This document shows, one piece after another, positions 1-10,400 of a stretch of 16,753 bases of DNA (its first letter is position 1; every line of letters begins with the position of its first letter). Under the pieces are notes generated by a model. That model saw nothing but the letters and a program-made list of their open reading frames with translations, searched no databases and had not been told where the DNA came from. Origin of the DNA: Phoronis ovalis. Taxonomy: Eukaryota > Phoronida > Phoronidae. The DNA lies in contig JAOXYB010022925.1 in assembly GCA_028565635.1 (NCBI GenBank), positions 1 to 16,753 on the forward strand. Reading direction: 5' to 3'. The position numbers were made by a program, and so were the translations under genes.

Positions 1-196
1 ATTTTATATATGAAACAGATATGCATTAGATTTAGTAACAACATCAAATAATCTGAACATACAAAGAAAACATACTTAGGGTGGAATTACAACTGATTAC
101 ATGCTTTCATAGTTATTCAAAATTTTTATATAGAAAAAGTATAATTTTTCTTTTAGTTTTTCATGTGTATGGCACCTTGTACTTATGTCGCAATAC

Positions 197-460
197 CTGT
201 TCAACAATTGATGCCAATCTTCCCAAAGCCAACCCACATTCATCTTCTCTTGTTATCACTGCACTTCCAAGTTTTACCACAATTCTTTTGGAATCTTTTA
301 ATTCAGTTCGAAAATTAGCAACTTTATAACAAGGTCGACTAACAGAAAATTTCCGTATTAAAATCTGATTCCGATTAAAAATAGAATTTTTAGAAGTTGT
401 TGATAATTTCAGTAATTGGTGACACAGTCCTGAAGACTTCACAGTCAAAATCTGAGCCAT
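197..460 (-). CDS. ALDH18A1: Delta-1-pyrroline-5-carboxylate synthase (P5CS), first coding exon, partial gene
   Basis: P5CS is a bifunctional mitochondrial enzyme. Its N-terminal glutamate 5-kinase and C-terminal gamma-glutamyl phosphate reductase turn glutamate into pyrroline-5-carboxylate, the precursor of proline and ornithine. This exon gives 88 residues. Residues 1 to about 50 are rich in Lys, Arg, Ser and Thr and poor in acidic residues, including [11 protein letters not shown], as in a mitochondrial presequence. From about residue 53 ([20 protein letters not shown], then [16 protein letters not shown]) it matches the start of the glutamate 5-kinase fold, with the VVKLGSAV nucleotide-binding strand. 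The ATG lies in an ideal context (ACCATGG). The exon ends CAG|GTATTG in phase 0, exactly where the family continues with V. In-frame codons past the donor (down to 161) lose all similarity, so they are intronic. Later exons lie outside the window to the left. Confidence 0.93.
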
Positions 461-1315
461 GGTTACCTACAATATTTATAAAATGTATAAAGATATTGCC
501 AAACAAATATTTTGTCTACAATATATTCACCAATGAGTCAGAACATTTTTTATCCATATGTTCAATCCAAAAACAAAGTTTTATAACATTTACATGTAAA
601 AAATTCACCTTCTTGATTGTTGATTCTTTCCTATTTTTACAGGGCACGAGATTGTTTTCATTCACGAATATTCATTGATGGGTTCAGCGAGATCAGATTA
701 TGTCTGTGGGTGTGTGTGTATATAGGGGGATTGCATCATACGTCAGTTTTATATCTTAAGAAAAAGATTTTTTTTAATAAATTTATTGGAAAAGAAAACA
801 CTACAGTTTTACAAGCAAAAAATACAGATTACAAACAGCAGCAAGTACAAAAAGAATTATGTTGGCATACTATGTGACCAAAATTATCTTGACAACTGAT
901 AACAATTTAGGAGCTAGCTTTTATTTGCACAATTATTCACACCAAAGAATTAACACATGTATGGTATCATCATCATGGCCTAGGGACAACATCTGTGGAA
1001 GGGGTAAGTGTGCAAGCATGAACATGGTATACATTAATAACCCCAGAATATGCCAAAAAAGGATCCGTTTCAGTCCTGACATCATTTGATTTGCAAGTTT
1101 TAAAAATTACAGACAGGCCCTTTTTACAAATCTGAAACCGTAGGTGAAAAATTTACCCTTAGACAGACTTACTTTCTAAAAACAACACAGTATTCCCACT
1201 AACATAAACCCTTGTCTTTTATGTCACCCATTTCCAAGTATATATTACCCTTTCTACAAGTGCCATCCTAGGGCATCAAGGTGCTAATTATTTGATAAAA
1301 AATATTATATCTTGA
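461..1315. other. 5' flank / possible 5' UTR intron of the P5CS gene
   Basis: No coding exon is visible. On the minus strand, TAG|GTAACC ends at position 467, just 6 nt before the P5CS start codon. The P5CS ATG exon could therefore be preceded by a 5' UTR intron, but the pyrimidine tract there is weak. Short open frames on the plus strand here have low-complexity composition and no family resemblance. I see no clear core promoter. Confidence 0.4.
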
Positions 1316-1380
1316 GCAAGGCATCCGTGCAGTCACAGTAGATATCACCGATATCTACTAGGACTGCATGGATGCCTTGC
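1316..1380. repeat. 65-bp near-perfect palindrome (hairpin)
   Basis: Two 31-nt arms flank a 3-nt spacer (ACC at about 1347-1349). The left arm begins GCAAGGCATCC and ends AGTAGATATC; the right arm is its reverse complement with only three mismatched positions: one G/A change and an AC versus CT doublet. The sequence is more GC-rich than its AT-rich surroundings. It resembles a tiny palindromic MITE. The short loop makes a canonical microRNA precursor less likely, though a transcript would fold very stably. Confidence 0.85.
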
Positions 1381-2643
1381 ATAAGGATTTATATAGAGAA
1401 CTAGTATTGGGTTTGACCAATTGCTGTTTTATCTAAGATATCACATAGATTAATCAATAGGTTATCCAAGCAACATATGACCTTCCTGTGAGCACTACAA
1501 ACTAACTTTGATCCCGGGGAAGGGTAGTCAAGCTTCTGGCTATAGGGATGTGCAGCTTTAGTGGATCTGTGTATTTTTTTATCAAATCAGCAGTGCTAAT
1601 CTGATTTTTTGATCAGTTATCAGAGTGGTCTGGTTTTCAGCTGAATACAAGTGGAATAACAAGATTTGACTTCACTTCTGTCAGCAAATCGGGTTTTTCA
1701 CTTTTAGTAAACAGGTTTTATCAACACACAAATTATTAAGCAATCAGTTTTTTTGCCAGGAATAAATAATTAAGAGGATTTGGCATGTATAGGGACAGAC
1801 CGCACACCGCTACCTTAAATTTTGTCAAGCCCTTGGTTTTATTTGGCACAAAACTGACTGGCAGTTATATTAGACCCCACATATTGTACAATCAAATATA
1901 ACAAAATTAATCCTATATTAAAGGTAATATTTTTTTTCAGTCTCTGTTAGGAGCCAGCCGGGTCCCATATTTATTGTCGATTGGGGATGTTCCCGCAATT
2001 TCGATCCACACATCAGTATAAGGGACTTTTTTGAAGGTATATACAATGCAAATATGAGTCAGAATTTCTGTATTCTGCATTGTTGGGAATCAGTGTTGAT
2101 TTAATGTAAACATCAGTGTGCTAAAACCTGAATAAACCATATATATGGATTGGTAAGTTTGGATTATTTAAGAGCTAAATTATGTAACTCATGTCAAACT
2201 ATTAGGTAATGCTTCTGCTGTTTGTTTCTCTGTCAGAATCTGAATATCTTTGTTTGGGTAGCCATTTTGCATTTTGATGGTTTACTGGCAGCTTCACACT
2301 AATATTTCTTTTCTGTGCTGCTATCTGGGAGCTATCCTGAAGATGTTAGTTAGCCCTAAATCAATAAAGGACTAACACTTCGGTGGACGATTAATTTTTT
2401 TTTTACAATTTATACAGTTATATAACTAGTTATATATAATCCCAGCTTAGATGTAGTACAGACTGTCAGTGTACACTATAGACTAATGTTAGTCGGCTTT
2501 GTAATTTAAGATAATTTCTTTTTTCTAAAAAATAATTTTCCTAAAAAGTCATTCAAAAGATTTGTCTAATAATCTGGCAGTCCCCGGTCTTAGCTTTGAA
2601 TTTAAAGGAGAAAAATATATGGCACTCCTAGCTAGAAACATAT
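1381..2643. other. Intergenic sequence, no gene seen
   Basis: This is AT-rich non-coding sequence between the P5CS and NHLRC2 genes. No open frame with protein-like composition, tRNA or rRNA was recognised. It contains small structures only: a short palindrome at 2137-2148 (CCATATATATGG) and an AT-rich palindromic core at 2420-2435 that recurs near 15373. A direct-repeat copy at 2634-2643 (AGAAACATAT) is the probable target-site duplication of the next element. Confidence 0.5.
2634..2643 (+). repeat. Target-site duplication, left copy
   Basis: AGAAACATAT directly precedes the left end of the foldback element and recurs directly after its right end. Depending on whether the flanking T/A is counted as terminal repeat, the duplication is 9 or 10 bp. 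Confidence 0.75.
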
Positions 2644-2644
2644 T

Positions 2645-3418
2645 AGTCCTAGCTTTATGACCCTACTATGGCTGGCCTATGGCGAAGCCGTAGGGTCATA
2701 GCTTATACAGTGTAAAAATCAGTAGAAGTTGGTGTCTTTCAAAAACACTCACCGTGTGTCACAAAATTCAAAGCTATATTGTTGCCTTCTTTGTCTATGA
2801 TACTTCTTCTGTTTTCTGTCACTTTAACCTCGATTAGTACTCCTCAAGGTGACTTCTAGCCCACAAATCCACCACCACTACGATCAATGCAAAATTTCCA
2901 TCTTGAAGACTTCATTTGGCAGGATATGACGTCACATTAACCAGCGACACGATGCGGCAATCTGAAGAAATTCGGATAGGATGAACTAGTCAAAAACTAC
3001 TCTTCACTCATTTCGCTAGATTTCTCCCCACCAACCCGAGCCATTATGGAAATGAGTGAAGAGTAGTTTTCGACTAGTTCATCCTATCCGAATTTCTTCA
3101 CATTGCCGCCTCATTTCGCTGGTTAATGTGACATCATATCCTGCCAAATGAAGTCTGCAAGATGGAAATTTTGCGTTGATCGTAGTGGTGGTGGATTTAT
3201 GGGCTAGAAGTCACCTTGAGGAGTACTAATCGAGGTTAAAGTGACAGAAAGCAGAAGAAGAAGTATCATAGACAAAGAAGGCAACAATATTGCTTTGGAT
3301 TTATTGAATTTTTTGACACACGGTGAGTGTTTTTGAAAGACACCAACTTCTACTGATTTTACACTGTATGAGCTATGATGACCCTACGGCTTCGCCATAG
3401 GGTCATAAAGCTAGGACT
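2645..3418. mobile_element. Foldback non-autonomous DNA transposon (MULE-like target duplication)
   Basis: Two arms of about 370 nt (2645-3014 and 3049-3418) are inverted copies of each other, separated by a 34-nt loop. The ends read AGTCCTAGCTTTATGACCC on the left and GGGTCATAAAGCTAGGACT on the right. Identity across the arms is high by eye, with a few small indels: an extra stretch near 2665-2678 on the left, and 3-nt and 9-nt additions on the right at about 3253 and 3296. Each tip contains a subterminal hairpin built from TATGACCCTA and TAGGGTCATA. AGAAACATAT flanks both sides (2634-2643 and 3419-3428), a 9-10 bp target-site duplication. Long inverted repeats with a 9-10 bp duplication are typical of Mutator-like elements, though other foldback families exist. 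No transposase is encoded. The high arm identity suggests recent insertion or arm homogenisation. Confidence 0.88.
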
Positions 3419-3428
3419 AGAAACATAT
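3419..3428 (+). repeat. Target-site duplication, right copy
   Basis: AGAAACATAT follows the right end of the foldback element and is identical to the copy at 2634-2643. Confidence 0.75.
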
Positions 3429-4230
3429 ATAAAGCATAAACATACGCATATGATACTGTATTCAACTTTAAGCATTATAAACAGCTTTTGTAGGCAAAAT
3501 TGGCAGAGAGCTTACCAGTTTGTTCTAGCAACTGTTTTATGTACTATAACTCATTTATTAAAAAGCTCCAACCAATGCTTCTAACGACTGGTGTCAGTCT
3601 ATCTACACTACTACCTCAGTAGATTGTGTTCAAGAAGTACTTTTGCTGTGTTTTCAAACATTCAAGTGTTAACATATATATTCTGCAATTACCTGTACAA
3701 AAAGTGTAAACAGCTGGAGCATAAACGCATGCTCGTTGTTGGATTTCATCATTCATTCATTGTCACCAAAAATAAACAACAAGCGCAGAGTGCCACTTAC
3801 CTTACTTTGATTTCAGATAGATTCTGCTCAGTCATCGATCAAAGTGTCTCAAATGCATACCGTATGGAAATTTATAATTCTGTTGCGGTTTTACAGGCTA
3901 CAGTCAGGTTTCAGAGGCCTTCAGACTGTTTATAGATGCAGATAGACCATTTCGCTCCCTGGAAGTTGTAGAAGTGTTCCGGATTATATATGGTGGGTCT
4001 AATGATAATATTTTTGTTAACCAAGTTTTCCAGACTTCTGAACAAAATGAAAATCACTTACAACATATTAAACTATGTATTACTGATTTTTAAAAATTCA
4101 TATTATTGAAAAAATAATCTGAACAAATAACTTCTTACTGTAAATGATCATGATGATCCCTTCCCTAAAATTTTGGGGATAATTTCTTACGGACAAATTA
4201 CCGGATTGAAAAATAATTGGTTATATTTTC
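3429..4230. other. NHLRC2 upstream region, no gene seen
   Basis: There is no supported gene. An open frame of 114 codons at 3591-3935 has random-looking composition and no recognisable domain. ETS-like motifs (TTCCGGAT near 3977, ACCGGATTG near 4200) lie near the NHLRC2 start and could contribute to its promoter, but that is inference. Confidence 0.4.
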
Positions 4231-4236
4231 AGTGTG

Positions 4237-4262
4237 ATGTCATTTCCGATAAAAATGGCGGG
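4237..4262 (+). promoter_or_regulatory. Start-proximal promoter motifs of NHLRC2 (CRE-like, ETS-like, YY1-like)
   Basis: The sequence immediately around the start codon contains TGATGTCA (one change from the CRE TGACGTCA), ATTTCCG (ETS-like on the opposite strand) and AAAATGGCGG, which matches the YY1 core and includes the chosen ATG. YY1 sites overlapping the start codon are known in housekeeping genes with very short 5' UTRs. This reading competes with a possible splice acceptor, TTATATTTTCAG, ending at 4232; in that case a 5' UTR exon would lie upstream. Confidence 0.4.
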
Positions 4263-4414
4263 TACGGTAAATACGGAAGCTATTTCAACTTCAAGTTTTG
4301 AGCTCCAAACTGCTTTACGTGCACGCCGAAAGCAGAGTGAAAGGGATTCATTGATTTTGGAACATATAAAGAAGCAAGAACAGTTAAGGATTGTGCCATC
4401 AGATTTCAAGCAAG
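4255..4414 (+). CDS. NHLRC2: NHLRC2 exon 1
   Basis: This exon encodes residues 1-53 plus one base of Gly54. The N-terminal stretch contains a charged helical segment ([20 protein letters not shown]) equivalent to the pre-thioredoxin helix of the family. The donor is CAAG|GTAAAA. Intron 1 (4415-4857, 443 nt) carries a small remnant of the foldback-element end at 4485-4520. Confidence 0.9.
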
Positions 4415-7400
4415 GTAAAAATCGACCATACTTTCAAAAAAAAATTTCAGTTTAGTTTTACTTTTAGTTTTAGCACTTTTAATATAATCCTGGCTTCATG
4501 ACCCTACTACCGTAGGCAAGCTATTTTCTATATGAAACATATCATCGTGCCAGTGAGTTTTTGTTAATTTCGAAGTACGATAGTTTTTGAATAGGAAATC
4601 AAAAGTGTTAGGACCAACACGTCAGATATACATGTATATACTATTAGTATGACATTTAATATCAATTTGAAATGTGAATATTGCCCTCTCAAGGCTTAGT
4701 ATCAGTCATCAGTCTGTTTGGCACATTGGATGACAAAATTCCAGGTTACCTCATCATTTGATTGTTGTGTATGTGTAGGGGATACAGTGTGTAGTCCTAT
4801 TTCGTGATATGACACTCACAAATAGTTCTTTTTATCGTAATAATTTCTATTTTGTAGGCCTCGAATGGATTAACACAACATCATCTCTATCTCTGAAAAA
4901 ACAACTTCAAGGAAAAATTGTTGTTTTAGACTTTTTCACTTACTGTTGCATAAACTGTATGCACATTCTACCCGACCTTGAAGATTTAGAGAAACAATAT
5001 TCTGACCAGGACGGACTCGCTATTGTTGGTGTGCATTCTGCTAAATTTCAAAATGAGAAAACATCCTCAAACATTCTCAGTGCTGTCCTGAGGTATAACA
5101 TCAAGCATCCGGTCGTCAATGATCATGAGGCCCTGATGTGGAATGAATTAAACATTGCATGCTGGCCTACATTATTAATCTTAGGTCCCGATAGTGAGAT
5201 ATTGCACACAATTGTTGGAGAAGGTCATAGGGAAGAATTAATTGAATTTGTTAGGGTTGCTGTGCAGTTTTACAAGTCTGAGGGGAAAATAAAAGACCAT
5301 GCAATAGGAATCTCGCCCCTGGCATCTAGTTCTTTTCATAATTCATCCTTGTTGTTTCCTGGAAAAATTTGTTTGGATGATTCATATAAGAGGCTTATTA
5401 TAGCCGATACAGGTCACCATAGAATACTTCTGGTGAATAAACAGGGAGTTGTGGAGGTTTGTGTTTTTAACCACATGTTATCAAGTCACAAATTTGTAAT
5501 TGTAAAGTGTGCTGATAGTGTTTGCACATATTGATTATTTGCAAAAAATAAGAAATAAAATGTTTAGATGAGACAGAAAAGCATCAATCTTGACAGTGTA
5601 AAAAGTCTATAATTGTTTTTTCAAACTTATTAGTCAGAGATGTTTAGTGAAACTGCCAGTACAGGTCATGGTACTTTGTGTGCATCGAAATTTGAATGAA
5701 CAAATAATATTATTTTCTGTTATTAAAACATTTCTTTAAAAGTTCCGTAGGCTATTTTAATCCAATCTATCAGTACCAGATGAGTTAAAAAATACTTAGC
5801 TAAGCCTATGCTTATTGTTAGTGTTTCACCTCATATCAGTGGAATTCCACATTGAAAAACTTCATCCGGACTGCATTATTATTGAATACTGCAGTGACTG
5901 ACATATTGATCAGAGTTGATGTTTTGTCAAAGTATTATGCAATGTTTATTTAAAGTTGCTTTTGTTTTGTATTTAGGAATGCATTGGTGGTACACAACCT
6001 GGGTTAACAGATGGAACGTTCACCGAGGCTCGATTCCAATCTCCGCAAGGTGTATGTTATAAACCAGGAGGATTAATATATGTGGCTGACACAGAAAATC
6101 ATGCAATAAGAGAAGTAGGCAGACATTTTTTTGCAAATTAAGTTTTAAAATGTATTGTTTGAAATATAAACAATTACAAATAACAAATTAAGAAAGAAAT
6201 CTGGCAGTGTAATATTACTTTATTTTTAATTAACACTACAAGACTTGAATTAGTTGTGACAAAATTGGAAAACAAATACTGAAATATAAAAAGTATGTAT
6301 GATAAAAAATAGAAAAGATATTGCTATAATCCTGTTCTGGGTATAATGAAAGAATTCAAATTTTAATAACTATTTAATAAAACTCATTGTAGTCAATTTC
6401 AATATCATTTTTTTTAATCGTAGTTTATACTTCACAATACTTTTATAGATTGATCTGAATAAGCAGCTTGTGATAACCATAGCAGGAACTGGAAAGCAAG
6501 GACAAGACAAGGAGGGTGGGAATATAGAGACAGAACAGGCAATAAGTTCTCCATGGGATGTTGCTCTGACAAGTTCTGTCGGTATGTTTAGTATATTATG
6601 TATCTGTATTGCTGTAGTTAGCAAAGATGTTTTTTTTCTAATATTAAAGGGTGACAGTCAGTAGCTAGCTGCAAGTTGCCTGTTCTCAACAGTCTTGAGG
6701 GCTTGATAATTTGCTCATTGATAGGTGACAAAAACTAAGGATTTCCGGATTGTTTCAAATCCGCAATGTTGCTTACTCTGTAATTTTAGTAAATATTTTT
6801 TGCAGTGAAATTGAAAAAAAATATGCTTGCCAACATATTGTTAGTAGCAATAATCAGGTTTTGCTTCACACATGTACCACAGAACTGTACAAAGAGACTT
6901 TATTAAGAGAAACCTCTGATCCAATTGTGGAAATATTTCAGGTACTTTTTCTATCAAAAATGTATTTTTCAACGTTTTACTCTTTTTTCAGACTCAACTA
7001 AATTGGACATTTTATTAATTGCAATGGCTGGCACTCACCAGATTTGGTTCTTGTTTTTAGAAGATGGAAAGTGGCTAAAAAATAGGTAATTTGGTCAGAT
7101 ATCAGTTTAAAATTATAGTAGTTCATTTTATATTTTGAAATTATGATAAATTTTGTAATTTCTACAATCGTGACATTATTACCAGCAATATGATCTTCTA
7201 TCTGAATGTGAAAAACATTTTCACTGTTTAAAGGTAATTTTATATTTCATTAAATATTGCTATTCTAGCCAAATCGGAACTGCAAACACATGTGATGATG
7301 ACTAAGATGATAGCTGTTAAATGGCAAAACATGTATTGAACCAGTTAACACATCTATAACCAGTGAACTTTGCATTCAGAGACTAAAGATTCTTTATCTC

Positions 7401-10400
7401 TAAAAGGAAAAACTGACCTGTGTATAACCCAAAAGCTAAATGTTGGGTCAATGACATAGGCAATACTGTCTCCTTATTGTAACTGATTTCTTACTTACAG
7501 TGAATATAAAGAGGGAACCTGCATTAGATGGGCTGGTAGTGGTAATGAAGAAAACAGAAACAACAGCTATGCACAGAAAGCAGCGTTTGCACAACCCTCT
7601 GGTCTTGCAGTTGATTATGAACGACAGACTGTGTATGTGGCTGATAGCGAGAGCTCCACAATCCGAACTGTTTCTTTAAAAGATGGTGCTGTTCGAGCTT
7701 TAGTTGGCGGGGAAAGAGATCCGACAGTAAGAACCACTAAAATACTGTTTCTGAAGACAAACTATAATTATTGCACTTGAATTTATTTTACTTAAAAGCA
7801 CACTTGTGTTGATACAGTGATTATGTAGGAAGATTCGCTCTTTAACTGGATTAACTATATTGTCACTATAAACTGACTAGAACAGATGCCTTTACCTAAA
7901 AATTAAGAAAATTACCGATGTAGTTTTGAGGATTATCTAAACTAACTATACATTAATTCACACTGTACTCTTATAAATTTGAAAAGTGATCCAGGCTTTG
8001 AACTATCGTAGATCTAAGATGCACCACTAAATAAATCTGCTTCTAATAGACTTCTATTGTCTAATATAAAAACTTGTTTCCTCAGAATTTGTTTGCATAT
8101 GGTGACAAGGACGGTAAAGGTGTGGAGGCCAAACTGCAACATCCTCTAGGTGTAGCACTGCTGGATAAAGAAACTGGAGATATCGTTGTTGCCGATTCTT
8201 ATAACCATAAGGTATAAATTGTTTTTACAGAGGTAAAGATTAATGCTGAGATGCACTAGTACAATAGGGCTCATTTCCTGGAAATGTGTAATTGACTATT
8301 CCGTGCTGGTCCTGTTCATGTTTTTGTGAATTCCTTAACTGTTTGATTAGTAATATAATTATGATTTCTAGATCTATATTTAAAATATTTTAATTAACTG
8401 AGGATTTAGGAATCGTGGGATTCAGGGTTAAATCTTCAATGCATGTAAATCTTGCTGTCTTCATAATGTTAAAATATTAAGAAGGTGTAAAGTCGTTTTT
8501 CCTTTCTATATTTGAATTAAACTTGTAATAATCTGTCAAAAAAGATTGAGTGAATATATGCTACCTAGTATTTAACATATCCTGTCCCATTAATATTCCT
8601 GTTACTGCTCAACTGCAGGTCTGTAGTGTGTCACCAAAATCAGAATTCAAGTACTGAAAATTGTATTTGTGTATTTTAGATTAAAGTCATAAATCCGGGC
8701 AGCAAGGAGTGTATGACAATACTTGACCAAGAAATAAATAAATCCTGTCTCAGTGAACCTGGTGGTTTGTGTGTTGACCTATCCACGAAATTAATATATG
8801 TGGCAGACACGAACAACCATGCCATCATATATTTTGATAAGGAATGGGGTGAAGTCAAACAGGTTTGTAGAATTATGTTAAGAATTTTACCAGTTGTAAC
8901 TTACAGTTGTGAGAATGTTATTTTTGCTAAAATTCAAAACTCTAGGAATGATTTTGCTTTTTCAGGTACATATATTAATGTGAGTTGAAAGGGTGATTTT
9001 TTTTGGACAGCTTACAAATCTTGAGTTAAATTTTGATCCTTAATGTGGCAAGACCCATTCGGGACAGGTTGTTCACATTTTACACTTTGAGTCCAATTTT
9101 GGGCAATTTAATGAAAAAACAGACAATTTGGAAAGATATTAACTTAAGGACTATGAAAAAATATTAATTAATATCCATTTATCACATGATTATGTAATCA
9201 GTAACGGGGGGCCATTTGGATAAAATTCATGTATGTCAAAACATTAACTTCAAAAAAAAGTCCAACACCCTTGCGGGCCAACATTAACTTCCAACTAGGA
9301 ACTCCAACAAAGTGTCTCAGATTTTTGAAATTTTTATTGGTTCTTAAATTGTAGATGTATTTCTAAAGATATGAGTGTCAAAATTTCAGGCAGTTGAATT
9401 TTGGCAAATCACAACTTTGAATGATGCAAAATTTCAAAAATCTGAAACACCTTTTTGGATATCTCTATTTGAAGTTGATAAATGTTGGCCAAGGTTCAAC
9501 TTTGCATCTACAGGGTTGCTGGAGTTACATTTTTTTGAAATATACATTTTGAAAAATATGATTCTTTACCTAAGATGGTTTTCTCGCTGATTACATGATC
9601 ATGTGACTGATAATTAAATAAATTTCATATCTTAAGTTTCTAAAAATGTATTTTTACTTTTATTAGAAGTCTAATTTTTCATTAAACTGCCCACAATTTT
9701 ACCACAATTTGTTTGAAGTGCAAATAATTGAATTCGAATGGGTCTATTCAGCTTAAATGTTGTAGTATTTGAATTGTAATGTTAGGTACATTTTTATTTC
9801 CAAAAAATTTTGCTTCAAGTATTGCTCAGTATGGTTTCCGTAATTTGAAGAAATGGTAGACCAGGTAGTCAAAGCACTTGTAACCTTAATAATTGGTTAT
9901 TTTGCTGTATTATTTTTCAGCAACCTAAAATAAACATGGTAAGATTTTTTTGATGATTGATTGTATGCAGAGTGTACACTCCAGGACAATTGATAGCATG
10001 ATACACAAACCAATAACATTGATAATTAACCTAACAGCACAAAAGCTAAATAATGTTTGCATAAAAGTGCACTGTGTCTACAGAACACTTAATCACTAGC
10101 ATTTTTTACTAACCTTAAGGTTACAAAAATTTATTTGAATTGTACAAGTACCCTTTACTGACTTTTTGGGCCCTGTAAATGTTAAAAAATAATTAGCAAC
10201 TTCATAGAGCTTAACTGTTATATATTATACTTTTTGTGTGATGTAGGGCCTGGTTCCATCGCGAATATTTTTGTTCATGAATATCGTAAAAATGTATGCA
10301 GGACTGCAAACATACATTGAAAGTTGTTGTTTATGAGCAGATAATAATTATTTATAGAGCTTTTATTGCTGAAGTATGAAGTATATGCATTTTAATCGAT

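Noticed and set aside
81-1089. Several plus-strand open frames of 76-93 codons
   Set aside because: The first lies antisense to the P5CS exon and the others are overlapping low-complexity frames. None resembles a protein family.
1316-1380. microRNA precursor
   Set aside because: The 3-nt loop and near-perfect symmetry fit a palindromic repeat better than a Drosha/Dicer hairpin, so I did not call an ncRNA.
3591-3935. 114-codon open frame on the plus strand
   Set aside because: There is no domain, no splice or family support, and the composition is typical of AT-rich non-coding sequence. It lies in intergenic DNA next to a transposon.
4809-4857. ATG-initiated start for the exon 2 frame
   Set aside because: The upstream residues are unlike the family, while the acceptor at 4857 joins exon 1 to give GLEWIN exactly as in NHLRC2.
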